This document shows, piece by piece, positions 25,308-34,575 of a DNA stretch of 64,000 nt (its first letter is position 1; every line of letters begins with the position of its first letter). The stretch is from Nakamurella leprariae (lineage in GTDB: Bacteria; Actinomycetota; Actinomycetes; Mycobacteriales; Nakamurellaceae). The position numbers and the translations under genes are program-made. The notes beneath the pieces were generated by a model. That model saw only the letters and a list, made by a program, of their open reading frames with translations. It did not search any database and had not been told where the DNA came from. The DNA is taken from NCBI RefSeq assembly GCF_016918035.1, contig NZ_JAERWK010000026.1:48782-112781 (forward strand). Direction: 5' to 3'.

Positions 25308-25697
25308 GTCTCTCCTGCCTCGGTGGTGTGGGTCCGCCCGGCATTCCGCCGGCTGCGACGGCCCGGGCACTTCCAGGATGCGCGAACTCCCGGATCGGCG
25401 GCCATGCCGGTGACGAGTCAACCACGGGTGCTCGGCGGCTCCGGCCGGACCGACGTCCGTCGACGCGCCGGACCCGGCGGGCGTTGCGCGCCTCCGGCAG
25501 ACGTCCACGATCGGGTGATTCCCGGAGGGGACACCGATCCGGGCTGGTTCACACTCCGGAACACCCATAGCCTTCGCTCCGTCGAAGATCACCCGGGTGG
25601 GGCAGCGAACCGTCTGCCGGGTGTGCGCAGCGCAGCATCGTTCCCCGGCCGTGACGACCGTTCGAGCTCCGTCTGACCCGAAGGTGACCCCACTCCG
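25308..25697. other. 390-bp divergent intergenic region
   Basis: Separates the minus-strand dsbA-vkor operon from the plus-strand NRPS-like gene. It must carry both promoters, but I see no convincing -10/-35 pair, strong palindrome or small open frame with a ribosome site. AAGGTGA at 25680-25686 serves as a weak ribosome site for ATG 25698. Confidence 0.5.
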
Positions 25698-28295
25698 ATG
25701 ACCTCCTCGCTCGCTGTGCGTCCCACCCTGGCGCCCCTGGCCGATCCGGTCGACGCCCGTTCCGTGGCCCACCGGTGGCGGGCGGTCGTCACCGCCGTCG
25801 GCTGCCGGCCGGCCATCACCTCGCCGGGCCGGGCGTACTCGTACCGCGAGGCGGACGAACGTTCCGCGCGACTGGGGGCTGCCCTGCGCAGCCGCGTCCC
25901 GGCGGGATCCGGTCCCATCGGCCTGCTGCTCGGGCACGACGCCGACTGCCTGGTGACGATGCTGGCGGTGATCAGGACCGGTCGTCCCGTGGTGGTGCTG
26001 GACGCCCACATGCCCGCCGATCGGCTGCGGACCATCGCCGACCTGGGCCGGCTCGCGGCGGTCGTCACCGACGCCGGACACGCCGGGGCCGCGACGGCCG
26101 TCACCGACTGCGTGCCGCTGGTCGTCGACGCGGCCGACCTGCTCGACGGCGCTCCGACCGACCCGGACCTGCCCGATCCGGCCGTCGGCCTGGACGACCC
26201 GCTGTCGATCATCTTCACGTCCGGCTCCACCGGCCGGCCCAAGGGCGTGGTGATCACCCACGGCCAGACCCTGAACGACGGATGGGCGATCCGGACCTCG
26301 ATGCGGCTCACCGGCGACGACCGCTGCGCCACGGTGATGCCGCTCGGCTTCCTGGCCGGGTTCGACTTCGCGCTCACCGCGCTGCTGTGCGGGGCGACCG
26401 CGCACGTCGTCGATCCCCGCGACCTCGGCGTGGCCGGGCTGGTCGACGAGCTCCGACAGGAGGCGATCACCGCCACCTTCTGCACCCCGCACCTGGCCCG
26501 CTCACTGGCGCCCGCCATGCCGGCGGGCAGCCGGCTCGACGCGTTGCGGGTGGTGGCCACGGCCGGCGAGGCGGTGCACGGCCGCGACGTCACCGCGCTG
26601 CGGCCGGCCATGGCCCACGACGGGGTGTTCGTCAACGTCACCGGCTCGTCGGAGGTGGCCTCGTTCGCCGCCTTCCGCGTCGAGGCGGATGACCCCGTCC
26701 CGGCCGGACCGGTCCCGGCCGGGACCCCCGTGCCCAACAAGCACTACCACCTGGTCGACGAGGACGGCGTCCGCGTGCCCGAGGGGACCCCTGGGCACCT
26801 GGTCATCACCTCGCGCTACCTCTCCGGCGGCTACTGCACCGACCCGGAGCTCACCGCCGAGCGGTTCCGGATCGACGAGCGCGGCGAGCGCTACCACCGG
26901 CAGAGCGACACGGCCCGGATCGACGACGGCGTGCTCACCCTGCTGGGCCGGGACGACGCCGCGGTCAAGGTGCGGGGCTACTTCGTCGATCCGTCGGAGG
27001 TGGAGCACGCGATCCGGGACTCGCCGTCGGTGCACGAGGTCGTGGTCGTGCCGGTGAAGACACCCGACGCGCCGACCTTCCTGGCCGCCTACGTGGTTCC
27101 GGACCCGCGGGCGGCGGTCGAGTCGGTCGCCGCACTGCGGCGACGGCTCCGTGACCGGCTGCCGGAGTACATGGTGCCGGCCGTCCTCGTGCCTCTGGCC
27201 GCGCTGCCCCGGACCGAACGCGGCAAGGTCGACCGGACCGCACTGCCGCCGGCCCACCGGCGGCCGGCGGGGGCACCGCCGACGACGCAGTGGGAACTGG
27301 TGGTGGCCGACCTGTGGTCCGAGCTGCTCGGGCTGGACGGGGTCGGACTGGACGACGACTTCATGGCCATGGGCGCCGACTCGCTGGTCGCGGAGCAGAT
27401 GCTGGCCGCGGCGGCCGACCGGTTCGGGGTCCAGCTGGTCACGTCCGACCTGGTCGAGTCGCCGACGCTGCGGGAGTTCAGCCGGCGGATCAGCCTGGGC
27501 ACCTCGTCGCTGCCCACCCATCCCGACGTGGTCGCGCTCGGCGGCCGCGGCGCCGGCACCCCGGTGTTCTGCTTCGCGGGGGGAGGGTCGCTCGCCCTCG
27601 GGTTCGCGCCGATCGCCAGCCACCTCGGCGACCGACCCGTGTACGCCTTCCAGGCGCACGGCCTGGAGTGGCGCGCAACCCCGGACCGGACGGTGCAGGC
27701 CGCCACCGACCGTGCCCTGGCCCTGCTGCGCGTCCTGCAGCCGCGCGGCCCCTACGTCCTGCTCGGCCACTCCTTCGGCGGGCTGCTGGCGCTCGAGGCC
27801 GCGCGGCGGCTGTCCGAGGCCGGCGAGGAGGTGGCGCTGGTCGCCATGCTGGACACCTTCCTGATCGGCGGACCCGCCTCCCAGCAGCGGTCGCCGTCGG
27901 AAGCGGTGGAGGCGGCGGCGCCCCGCAGCGGGAGGATCGCCGGCGCGCTCCGGGGCGCGCTGCCCGCCGGTCTCCCGGAGCGGGGGCAGTGGGGCCGGCA
28001 CCTGCGGGGCCGGTTGGCCGGGGTGGTTCCGTTCCGCGGTCAGCGTCAGTTCGACGCGTTCTTCGACCACACCGTGCGTATCGCGCAGCGACACCGGCTG
28101 CAGCCGTGGGACGGGGACGTGCTGCTGCTGGCGGCGCAGGACTACCCGTACCGCGAGCAGGACTGGGCGCCACTGCTGCCCGGGCGGCTGCAGGTGCGCG
28201 ACCTGGCGTGCGAGCACAGTTCGATGATCCGCGAACCGCACGCCAGCACCGTCGCCGAGCACCTGCGGGCCGAGCTGGCCGCGCGGGAGCTGTGA
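25698..28295 (+). CDS. NRPS-like adenylation-carrier-thioesterase protein
   Basis: 865 residues. Adenylation domain, residues about 20-520: FTSGSTGRPKGVVITHG (A3, about 174), NVTGSSEVASF (A5), YHRQSDTARIDDG (A7), VKVRGYFVDPSEVE (A8) and LPRTERGKVDRTAL (A10 Lys). Carrier protein at about 530-605 has the phosphopantetheine Ser in MGADSLVAEQM. Thioesterase at about 615-865 has the nucleophile in LLGHSFGGLLALEA (about 690) and a late His in CEHSSM. It would activate one carboxylic or amino acid, load it on the carrier and release it by hydrolysis, dimerisation or transfer. There is no condensation domain and no neighbouring NRPS. Substrate cannot be named from the sequence. Confidence 0.92.
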   Translation: MTSSLAVRPTLAPLADPVDARSVAHRWRAVVTAVGCRPAITSPGRAYSYREADERSARLGAALRSRVPAGSGPIGLLLGHDADCLVTMLAVIRTGRPVVVLDAHMPADRLRTIADLGRLAAVVTDAGHAGAATAVTDCVPLVVDAADLLDGAPTDPDLPDPAVGLDDPLSIIFTSGSTGRPKGVVITHGQTLNDGWAIRTSMRLTGDDRCATVMPLGFLAGFDFALTALLCGATAHVVDPRDLGVAGLVDELRQEAITATFCTPHLARSLAPAMPAGSRLDALRVVATAGEAVHGRDVTALRPAMAHDGVFVNVTGSSEVASFAAFRVEADDPVPAGPVPAGTPVPNKHYHLVDEDGVRVPEGTPGHLVITSRYLSGGYCTDPELTAERFRIDERGERYHRQSDTARIDDGVLTLLGRDDAAVKVRGYFVDPSEVEHAIRDSPSVHEVVVVPVKTPDAPTFLAAYVVPDPRAAVESVAALRRRLRDRLPEYMVPAVLVPLAALPRTERGKVDRTALPPAHRRPAGAPPTTQWELVVADLWSELLGLDGVGLDDDFMAMGADSLVAEQMLAAAADRFGVQLVTSDLVESPTLREFSRRISLGTSSLPTHPDVVALGGRGAGTPVFCFAGGGSLALGFAPIASHLGDRPVYAFQAHGLEWRATPDRTVQAATDRALALLRVLQPRGPYVLLGHSFGGLLALEAARRLSEAGEEVALVAMLDTFLIGGPASQQRSPSEAVEAAAPRSGRIAGALRGALPAGLPERGQWGRHLRGRLAGVVPFRGQRQFDAFFDHTVRIAQRHRLQPWDGDVLLLAAQDYPYREQDWAPLLPGRLQVRDLACEHSSMIREPHASTVAEHLRAELAAREL

Positions 28296-28310
28296 CCGGC
28301 GCGGCAGCGC

Positions 28311-29228
28311 TCAGCCGTGAAGGCCGGCCGGCACGACCAGGGCCAGTACCGCGTCGAGGCTGACCGCCGCCGCTCGCGGGGCGCCGGCGGCCATCGCGTG
28401 AGCCGCCGTGCGCCCGGCGTCCGAGCGGCACCACGCGACGAGCTCGTCCAGCCGGTCGGCGGTCAGCTCGTGCGGCAGCAGGAAGGCGGGCCACTGCCAC
28501 GCGGCGGCCTGCGCGGCCACCTTGCCACCGCCCTCCACCGGGTCGACCGCGACGGCCGGTACCCCGGCCTTGAGGGCGAGGACCAGTCCGTGCAGCCGGG
28601 TGGTCACCATCACGTCGAGCCGGCGCACGATCGCCTCGAACTGTTCGGGACGGGCAGCCAGTCGCCAGTCCCGCGGATCCAGCCGGGTGTCCAGCGGCAG
28701 CACCGCGGCGCCCGTGGTCGGCAACCAGTCGGTGATCGCCGCGGTCACCCGGTCGTGTCGCTGCCGCGTCCCGTACTCCGGTTGCGCAGACGCCAGCGTC
28801 ACGCCGAGCACCGGGACCCCGGCGGACCGCGGGGCCGCGGCCAGGTCGACCCGGGTGGGGGCGCCGGCCGCGTCGCGGGGCACGACGTGATGGAAGCCGG
28901 TCACCGCCGGGTCCTTCGGATCCGGCACGGACACGCCCACCGCGATCCGTGCGCAGTGCGAGAAGCGTTGGTGCAGCTGCGGGATCGACGGCCCGACCAG
29001 CGGGCCGCAGGCGAACACCAGGTGGCTGAAGCGGTCCGGGTCGGCGTCGTCCAGCCGCAGACCACCGGGCGGGCACATCACTGCGCTCCAGGCGATCTCG
29101 GCGTCGACCCCGGCGGCCGTCAGCGCCTGCGACACGGCGTCCATGCTGAGCACATCGCCGGCGGTGGCCTCGCCGTGCCGGAACGAGGACCAACCGACGA
29201 CGAGGGCTCGGACGGGCGACACGGGCAA
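28311..29228 (-). CDS. polysaccharide pyruvyl transferase family protein
   Basis: 305 residues from TTG 29228, supported by AGGAGG 8 nt upstream; GTG 29222 is a poorer alternative. The GT-B-like pyruvyl transferase pattern is seen: VVGWSSFRHGEATAGDVLSM at the N-terminus, VFACGPLVG near 72, and VTTRLHGLVLALKAGVPAV near 205 with the invariant RLHG. Family members add ketal pyruvate from PEP to sugars, or (CsaB) to wall polymers. It is convergent with the NRPS-like gene, 15 bp apart, so co-function is uncertain. Confidence 0.85.
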   Translation of the reverse strand: MPVSPVRALVVGWSSFRHGEATAGDVLSMDAVSQALTAAGVDAEIAWSAVMCPPGGLRLDDADPDRFSHLVFACGPLVGPSIPQLHQRFSHCARIAVGVSVPDPKDPAVTGFHHVVPRDAAGAPTRVDLAAAPRSAGVPVLGVTLASAQPEYGTRQRHDRVTAAITDWLPTTGAAVLPLDTRLDPRDWRLAARPEQFEAIVRRLDVMVTTRLHGLVLALKAGVPAVAVDPVEGGGKVAAQAAAWQWPAFLLPHELTADRLDELVAWCRSDAGRTAAHAMAAGAPRAAAVSLDAVLALVVPAGLHG

Positions 29229-29265
29229 CGCGGTTCCTCCTGCAGTGGGGGTGACTCAGTGGGGG

Positions 29266-29325
29266 TGACAGCGGGGGTGACAGCGGGGGTGACAGTGGGG
29301 GTGACAGTGGGGGTGACAGCGGGGA
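29266..29325. repeat. 12-bp tandem minisatellite (five units)
   Basis: Five consecutive units of TGACAGYGGGGG (last base A in the last unit) run from 29266 to 29325, with diverged units on both sides (TGACTCAGTGGGGG before, TGACCCGGTGGGGG after). It lies in the promoter side of the pyruvyl transferase, about 40 bp before its start. Read on the minus strand it would encode PAVT/PTVT repeats, but that frame has no gene-like features. Copy number is likely to vary. Confidence 0.9.
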
Positions 29326-29658
29326 TGACCCGGTGGGGGCGACTGGGTGAGGCGACTCGATCGGGCCGGCGCGTGGGGCTCGGGCGACGACCCTGGGAGC
29401 CTAGGAGTGTCACCGCGATCCACCGGGCGACCGGGGGCGATCGGGCGACCGGGCGCGAATTCGCCCGGGGTTCACCGCGGGTCCGGCCCCGACACGGGGG
29501 CTCGTGTCATACTGACCGCGGTTGGCTGCATCTTCGGTACGTGTTCGACGCCCGGTTCGCCCGGGCGGGATCCTCTCTTCGATGGTCGGGACGTCGTCCA
29601 GCCCGTGTCGGCGCGACCGCGCTCGGACGCGACAATCTCCCCCAAGAAAGAGATCAGC
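29326..29658 (+). other. 333-bp leader region of the cold-shock gene
   Basis: No gene is evident. The part from about 29500 is less GC-extreme and holds a small inverted repeat (GCCCGG-TTC-GCCCGGGC near 29550-29566), plausible as part of a long 5' untranslated leader like those that regulate csp mRNAs at low temperature. The ribosome site AAAGAGA precedes ATG 29659. The promoter was not located with confidence. Confidence 0.4.
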
Positions 29659-29865
29659 ATGGCTCAGGGCACCGTGAAGTGGTTCAACGCCGACAAGGGC
29701 TTCGGCTTCATCACCCCCGACGGCAACGGCCCGGACGTCTTCGTCCACTACTCCCAGATCCAGGCGAACGGCTACCGCTCGCTGGACGAGGGCCAGGTCG
29801 TGCAGTACGTCGAGGAGCAGGGCACCAAGGGCCCGCAGGCCGCTCAGGTCACCATCGTCGGCTGA
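29659..29865 (+). CDS. cspA: cold-shock protein, CspA family
   Basis: 68 residues from ATG 29659; the frame is open upstream but homology begins here. Five-stranded OB fold with RNP1 [10 protein letters not shown] and RNP2 VFVHYSQIQ, and the opening [13 protein letters not shown]. It binds single-stranded RNA and DNA and melts mRNA structure. A long leader and a strong terminator hairpin make it a monocistronic unit. Length is normal (65-70 residues). Confidence 0.97.
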   Translation: MAQGTVKWFNADKGFGFITPDGNGPDVFVHYSQIQANGYRSLDEGQVVQYVEEQGTKGPQAAQVTIVG

Positions 29866-29934
29866 CCCAGCCCCCATCACCACCGCGCTGCCGAGTGCGC
29901 CGCTCTCCGGGGCGGACGACCACCGGCGGCCACC

Positions 29935-29966
29935 GCGCGATGGGCCAGGTCCCTGGCCCATCGCGC
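29935..29966 (+). terminator. strong hairpin terminator of cspA
   Basis: A perfect inverted repeat with 15-bp arms (29935-29949 and 29952-29966; left arm GCGCGATGGGCCAGG) and almost no loop lies 70 bp past the cspA stop, followed by a pyrimidine run CCTTCCCCCTCC. The rest of 29866-30221 holds no gene that I can support. Confidence 0.85.
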
Positions 29967-30221
29967 AGCCTTCCCCCTCCCGGCGCCCGTCCCGTCGCCG
30001 GTCCGCCGCCCGCGAGCTGCTGCCCGTCGATCGCCGGACGCGGACTCCCGCCGGCGCCGATGCCCGCCGGCCCGCGAGCCGGCTCCCGTCCGATCGCGGA
30101 CCCAGCGCAGGTGCGCTGAGCGAGCCGCCGGCGGCCGGGGCCTGGCGGAGCCGCACTTCCGCCCCGCGACCCGGCCCGGTGGCCCGCCGCGGACCACCGA
30201 CCAGCGCTTCCTGGAGGCGAC

Positions 30222-30419
30222 ATGTCGAACCTGTTCTCCGATCCGCCCGTCCCGAGTGCGCCGACCCCGGCCGATGACACGGCCCGGCTGGCGCTGGACC
30301 CGGTCTTCTCCAGCCCGTCGGCGGTCGCGTCCGAGTTCGACGACCACGAACGGCCGGAGCGCCACGAGCGGCCCCGCAGCGGGTCGAACGGGCCGCGACG
30401 CCCACGGACCCGACGCTGA
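30222..30419 (+). CDS. small hypothetical protein (65 residues)
   Basis: ATG 30222 follows GGAGGCGAC, a good ribosome site. The product begins MSNLFSDPPVPSAPTPADDT, is acidic and proline-rich in its first half, and ends in an arginine-rich tail (GPRRPRTRR). No domain, signal peptide or membrane segment. Probably disordered. The ribosome site and position make it a plausible real gene, but there is no homology I can name. Confidence 0.45.
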   Translation: MSNLFSDPPVPSAPTPADDTARLALDPVFSSPSAVASEFDDHERPERHERPRSGSNGPRRPRTRR

Positions 30420-30525
30420 CGACCGCCGCGGCCCCGCGGCACCTCCCCACCCGGCCGATGCAGCGACGGTGTCCGCGACCGTGCACACCCGCTGTGCGGC
30501 CCCGATCCACGAGGAGCACCTGACG

Positions 30526-30702
30526 ATGGTCATGGGCGAACGCATCCAGTCGGACCAGCACGCCACCGGCCCCGCCGCCGGATCCGAGGACCGGCCCACG
30601 ACCGGGGAACGCCGTCACGATCTCGAGGCTGATCTCGAGGACTACCTGGGCCGCGACACCTTGACCATGTCGCAGCCGCCTTCCGTCCTGCTCGGGCGCT
30701 GA
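30526..30702 (+). CDS. small acidic hypothetical protein (58 residues)
   Basis: ATG 30526 has GAGGAG 9 nt upstream. The sequence is polar (MVMGERIQSDQHATGPAAGS), then DLEADLEDYLGRDTLTMSQP, and ends PSVLLGR. No recognised family. It lies between another small gene and phosphoketolase, 110 bp from the latter. The ribosome site supports expression; function is unknown. Confidence 0.45.
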   Translation: MVMGERIQSDQHATGPAAGSEDRPTTGERRHDLEADLEDYLGRDTLTMSQPPSVLLGR

Positions 30703-30811
30703 CCGGCGCCGTTCCCGAGCGTTCGCCTGAACATCACCGCGATCATGTGGTCCACGGGCCGGGTCGGGTGCAGGGTGGAACCTTCCAGCCGACGAGCAGG
30801 GAGGAGTTCCG

Positions 30812-33319
30812 GTGAGCGATCTGCGAACGGACGACGAGATGACCGGTGCCGCCGGCGACACCGCTGTGGACGGCGCGGCCGGTCCGACGTTGTCGCCCCA
30901 GGAGAAGGCCGACCTGCACGCCTGGTGGCGGGCGGCGAACTACCTGGCCGTCGGGCAGATCTACCTGCTGGACAACCCGTTGCTGCGCCGCGACCTGGTC
31001 CCGGACGACGTCAAACCGCGGCTGCTCGGGCACTGGGGCACCACCCCGGGCCTGAACTTCGTGTACACGCACCTGAACCGGGTGATCCGGCAGCAGGACG
31101 TCGACGCCATCTTCATGGCCGGGCCGGGACACGGCGGGCCGGCCGCGGTGGCCAGCGCGTACCTGGACGGCACCTACTCGGAGTTCTACCCGCACATCAC
31201 GCCGGACGAGGACGGGCTGCGGGCGTTGTTCCGGCAGTTCTCCTTCCCGGGCGGCATCCCGAGCCACGTGGCACCGGAGACGCCCGGGTCGATCCACGAG
31301 GGCGGTGAGCTGGGATACGTGCTGTCCCACGCCTACGGCGCGGTGATGGACAACCCGGACCTGATCGCCACCGCGGTGGTGGGTGACGGCGAGTTCGAGA
31401 CCGGCCCGCTCGCCGCGTCCTGGCACGCCAACAAGTTCGTCGATCCGGTGCACGACGGTGCGGTGCTGCCGATCCTGCACCTGAACGGCTGGAAGATCGC
31501 CAACCCGACCATCCCGGCCCGGATCCACCGCAGCGAGCTCGAAGCGCTGCTCACCGGGTACGGCCACGAGGTGTTCACCGTCGAGGGCGACGATCCCGAG
31601 GTGCTGCACGAGGTGATGGCCACGACGATGGACCGGGTCATCGGCCGGATCCGGCAGATCCAGCAGGCGGCGCGGTCCGGCAGCGCCACCGGTCGCCGGC
31701 CGTGGCCGATGATCCTGCTGGTCACCCCCAAGGGGTGGACCGGCCCGAAGATGATCGACGGTCTGCAGTACGAGGGGACCTGGCGCTCGCACCAGGTGCC
31801 CCTGACGGCGACCCGCAGCAACGACGAGCACCGGGCGATGCTGCAGGACTGGATGCGCTCCTACCGACCGGAGGAGCTCTTCGACGCCGACGGCACGGTG
31901 GTGGAGCGGATCCGCGCGTTGGCCCCGGCCGGGGACCGGCGGATGAGCGCCAACCCGCACGCCAACGGTGGGCTGCTGCGGAAGCCGCTGCGGCTGCGCG
32001 ACTTCCGTGAGCGCGGGGTGCCGGTGTCCGCGCCCGGGGCCTCGGTGCACGAGCCGACCCGGGTGATGGGCGACTACCTGCTCGACGTCATCCGTGAGAA
32101 CCCGGACAACTTCAAGCTGGTCGGGCCGGACGAGACGGCGTCGAACCGGCTGGATGCGGTCTACCAGGTCACCGACAAGGTGTGGCAGGGCGAGATCACC
32201 GAGTTGGACGAGCATCTGGCCCACTCCGGCCGGGTGGTGGAGGTCCTCTCGGAGCACACCTGCCAGGGCATCCTCGAGGGATACCTGCTGACCGGCCGGC
32301 ACGGGTTGTTCTCCTGCTACGAGGCCTTCATCCACCTGGTCGACTCCATGTTCAACCAGCACGCGAAGTGGCTCAAGGTCACCAACGGCATCGGCTGGCG
32401 CGCCCCGATCTCGTCGTTGAACTACCTGCTCACCTCCCACGTCTGGCGGCAGGACCACAACGGGTTCTCGCACCAGGACCCGGGTTTCGTCGACCACGTG
32501 ATGAACAAGAAGGCCGAGGTGGTCCGGGCCTACTTCCCGCCGGACACCAACACCCTGCTGTCGACCATCGAGCACTGCCTGGGCACCGAGCAGTACGTCA
32601 ACGTCATCGTGGCCGGCAAGCAACCGTGTTTCGATTGGCTCTCGCCGGACGAGGCCGGGTTCCACTGTGCCCGCGGGCTGGGCATCTGGGACTGGGCCTC
32701 CAACGAGGCCGGCGACCCGGACGTGGTGATCGCCTGCGCCGGGGACGTGCCGACCCTGGAGGCGCTGGCCGCGGTGTCGATCCTGCGCACCGAGCTGCCC
32801 GAGCTGCGGATCCGCTTCGTCAACGTGGTGGACCTGATGCGGCTGCAGGACGACTCCGAGCACCCGCACGGACTGTCGGCGCGGGACTTCGACGGGGTCT
32901 TCACCACCGACCGGCCGGTCATCTTCGCCTACCACGGATACCCGTGGCTGATCCACCGGCTGACCTACCGGCGCACCGGGCACGCCAACATCCACGTCCG
33001 CGGCTACCAGGAGGAGGGCACCACCTCCACGCCGTTCGACATGGTGATGATGAACGACATGGACCGGTACCACCTGGTCATCGACGTCATCGACCGGGTG
33101 CCCAGTCTGCGGTCGCACGCCGCCCAGTTGCGGCAGCGGATGGTCGACGCCCGCGCCCGAGCCCGCCGCTGGACGCGTGACCACGGGGACGACATCCCCG
33201 AGGTGCGTGACTGGACCTGGGCCGGGGCGATGGGATCGGACGAGGGCGTGCCGGCCGCCGGTGCGCTGTCCGACACCTCCGCCGACTTCTCGCCGGCCGA
33301 CGCGATGCCGCGCAACTGA
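30812..33319 (+). CDS. xfp: xylulose-5-phosphate/fructose-6-phosphate phosphoketolase
   Basis: 835 residues from GTG 30812 with GGGAGGAG upstream. N-terminal thiamine-diphosphate domain: [20 protein letters not shown] (His), [29 protein letters not shown], and the metal/TPP motif [18 protein letters not shown] near 193. The middle and C-terminal transketolase-like domains follow ([23 protein letters not shown]). It cleaves xylulose 5-phosphate or fructose 6-phosphate with phosphate to acetyl-phosphate plus glyceraldehyde 3-phosphate or erythrose 4-phosphate. No acetate kinase is next to it. Full family length. Confidence 0.97.
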   Translation: MSDLRTDDEMTGAAGDTAVDGAAGPTLSPQEKADLHAWWRAANYLAVGQIYLLDNPLLRRDLVPDDVKPRLLGHWGTTPGLNFVYTHLNRVIRQQDVDAIFMAGPGHGGPAAVASAYLDGTYSEFYPHITPDEDGLRALFRQFSFPGGIPSHVAPETPGSIHEGGELGYVLSHAYGAVMDNPDLIATAVVGDGEFETGPLAASWHANKFVDPVHDGAVLPILHLNGWKIANPTIPARIHRSELEALLTGYGHEVFTVEGDDPEVLHEVMATTMDRVIGRIRQIQQAARSGSATGRRPWPMILLVTPKGWTGPKMIDGLQYEGTWRSHQVPLTATRSNDEHRAMLQDWMRSYRPEELFDADGTVVERIRALAPAGDRRMSANPHANGGLLRKPLRLRDFRERGVPVSAPGASVHEPTRVMGDYLLDVIRENPDNFKLVGPDETASNRLDAVYQVTDKVWQGEITELDEHLAHSGRVVEVLSEHTCQGILEGYLLTGRHGLFSCYEAFIHLVDSMFNQHAKWLKVTNGIGWRAPISSLNYLLTSHVWRQDHNGFSHQDPGFVDHVMNKKAEVVRAYFPPDTNTLLSTIEHCLGTEQYVNVIVAGKQPCFDWLSPDEAGFHCARGLGIWDWASNEAGDPDVVIACAGDVPTLEALAAVSILRTELPELRIRFVNVVDLMRLQDDSEHPHGLSARDFDGVFTTDRPVIFAYHGYPWLIHRLTYRRTGHANIHVRGYQEEGTTSTPFDMVMMNDMDRYHLVIDVIDRVPSLRSHAAQLRQRMVDARARARRWTRDHGDDIPEVRDWTWAGAMGSDEGVPAAGALSDTSADFSPADAMPRN

Positions 33320-33325
33320 CCGGCC

Positions 33326-33359
33326 GTCCCGACCCGGGACCAAGGTCCTGGGTCGGGAC
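33326..33359 (+). terminator. terminator hairpin after phosphoketolase
   Basis: GTCCCGACCC (33326-33335) pairs with GGGTCGGGAC (33350-33359), and the inside GGACC-AA-GGTCC extends the stem to about 16 bp with a G-T pair. It begins 6 bp after the xfp stop. Confidence 0.8.
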
Positions 33360-33495
33360 CCCGGGGCTGCACGCCCGCGCGCACAGGTGCACAGTGGAGG
33401 CAGCGGTGCGGTGATCTTGGTCCGCGGGCCGGGACCGGCGCCGTCCTGCCCGACGTGACCAGCCGGGCAGCGGGACTCGCGGCAGGAGGGTCACC

Positions 33496-34437
33496 ATGAC
33501 CACGCACGGCAAGCCGGAGATCGTCGTCGGGGTGGACGGGTCGGAGGGCGCCGACGCGGCCCTGCGCTGGGCGGCCGCCCAGGCCGACCAGCGGTCCGCC
33601 GCGTTGCGGCTGGTGTTCGGCTTCAACGCCACCACGCCCTGGCTCGGTGGCTACGCCGGCACCGCCGAGCCGGTGTACGACAAGGTCAAGACGGACGCCG
33701 AGGCGCTGCTGCGCGACCGCGCCGACCGCACAGCGGCCGAGTTCCCGGACCTGCCGATCACCATCACGGTGGCCGAGCAGGATCCTCGCCTGGCGCTGCG
33801 GGACGCCTCCGAGCGCGCCGAACTGCTGGTCGTCGGCACCCACGGCCGCGGCCGGCTGGCCGAAGTGATGCTGGGCTCGGTGGCGCTGCAGGTGGCCAGC
33901 CACGCGCATTCCCCGGTGGCGGTGGTCGCCCAGTCCATCGCCGACCCGGTGCACCTGCGCGGCCCGGTCGTGGTCGGGGTGGACGGCTCGCCCGGCAGCG
34001 AAGCCGCGCTCGGCTTCGCCTTCGACGCGGCCGCACGCAGCGGCGCCGACGTGCTGGCCGTGCACGCCTGGAGCGACCCGGTGGTGATCACCTCGCCGAC
34101 CGCGCAGTTCGGCGGTCCGGCCATGGTCGAGGCGCAGCTGACCGACCAGTTCGAGGTGCAGGACGCCGAGCGCGCCGTGCTGGCGGACCGTCTCACCGGA
34201 TGGACGGGCAGATACCCGGACGTCCGGGTGCGGCAGCAGGTGGTGCTGGACCGGCCCTCCGCGGCGCTGCTGCGGTACGGCCGACCCGGAGCGCCCGGCG
34301 GCCCGGCCAGCCTCATCGTGGTGGGCAGCCGCGGGCGAGGCGGGTTCGCCGGGTTGCTGCTCGGCTCCACCGGTCAGGCGCTGATCACCCAGGCGCAGGT
34401 GCCGGTCGTGGTGGTCCGCACCCCGAAGCACCACTGA
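33496..34437 (+). CDS. tandem universal stress protein (two UspA domains)
   Basis: 313 residues from ATG 33496 after GGCAGGAGGG. Domain 1 (about 1-150) starts IVVGVDGSEGADAALRWA and has the ATP motif GTHGRGRLAEVMLGSV. Domain 2 (about 155-310) starts VVVGVDGSPGSEAALGFA and has GSRGRGGFAGLLLGSTG. Both keep the G-2x-G-9x-G(S/T) nucleotide-binding pattern. Two-domain USPs are common in actinobacteria and respond to hypoxia and stress. Next to phosphoketolase, which is often in such regulons. Confidence 0.95.
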   Translation: MTTHGKPEIVVGVDGSEGADAALRWAAAQADQRSAALRLVFGFNATTPWLGGYAGTAEPVYDKVKTDAEALLRDRADRTAAEFPDLPITITVAEQDPRLALRDASERAELLVVGTHGRGRLAEVMLGSVALQVASHAHSPVAVVAQSIADPVHLRGPVVVGVDGSPGSEAALGFAFDAAARSGADVLAVHAWSDPVVITSPTAQFGGPAMVEAQLTDQFEVQDAERAVLADRLTGWTGRYPDVRVRQQVVLDRPSAALLRYGRPGAPGGPASLIVVGSRGRGGFAGLLLGSTGQALITQAQVPVVVVRTPKHH

Positions 34438-34575
34438 GCGTCACCGGACCTGCGGTCGGCGCGCCCGACCGGGCGATCCTCCAGCAGATTCCCGCGGCCA
34501 CCAATCCGTCCTGCAGCGCGCCCCGAACGACCGGCGACCGGGTACCAACGGTGCGACCGAGACGGGGTGCAGGCG

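Noticed and set aside
29266..29325. CRISPR array
   Set aside because: Units are 12 bp and directly abutting with no spacers; no cas genes.
29120..29413. Minus-strand protein with VTPAVTP repeats
   Set aside because: It is the minisatellite translated; no start with ribosome site, and it runs into the pyruvyl transferase in another frame.
30743..33343. 866-codon minus-strand frame
   Set aside because: Antisense of phosphoketolase, whose catalytic motifs are unambiguous.
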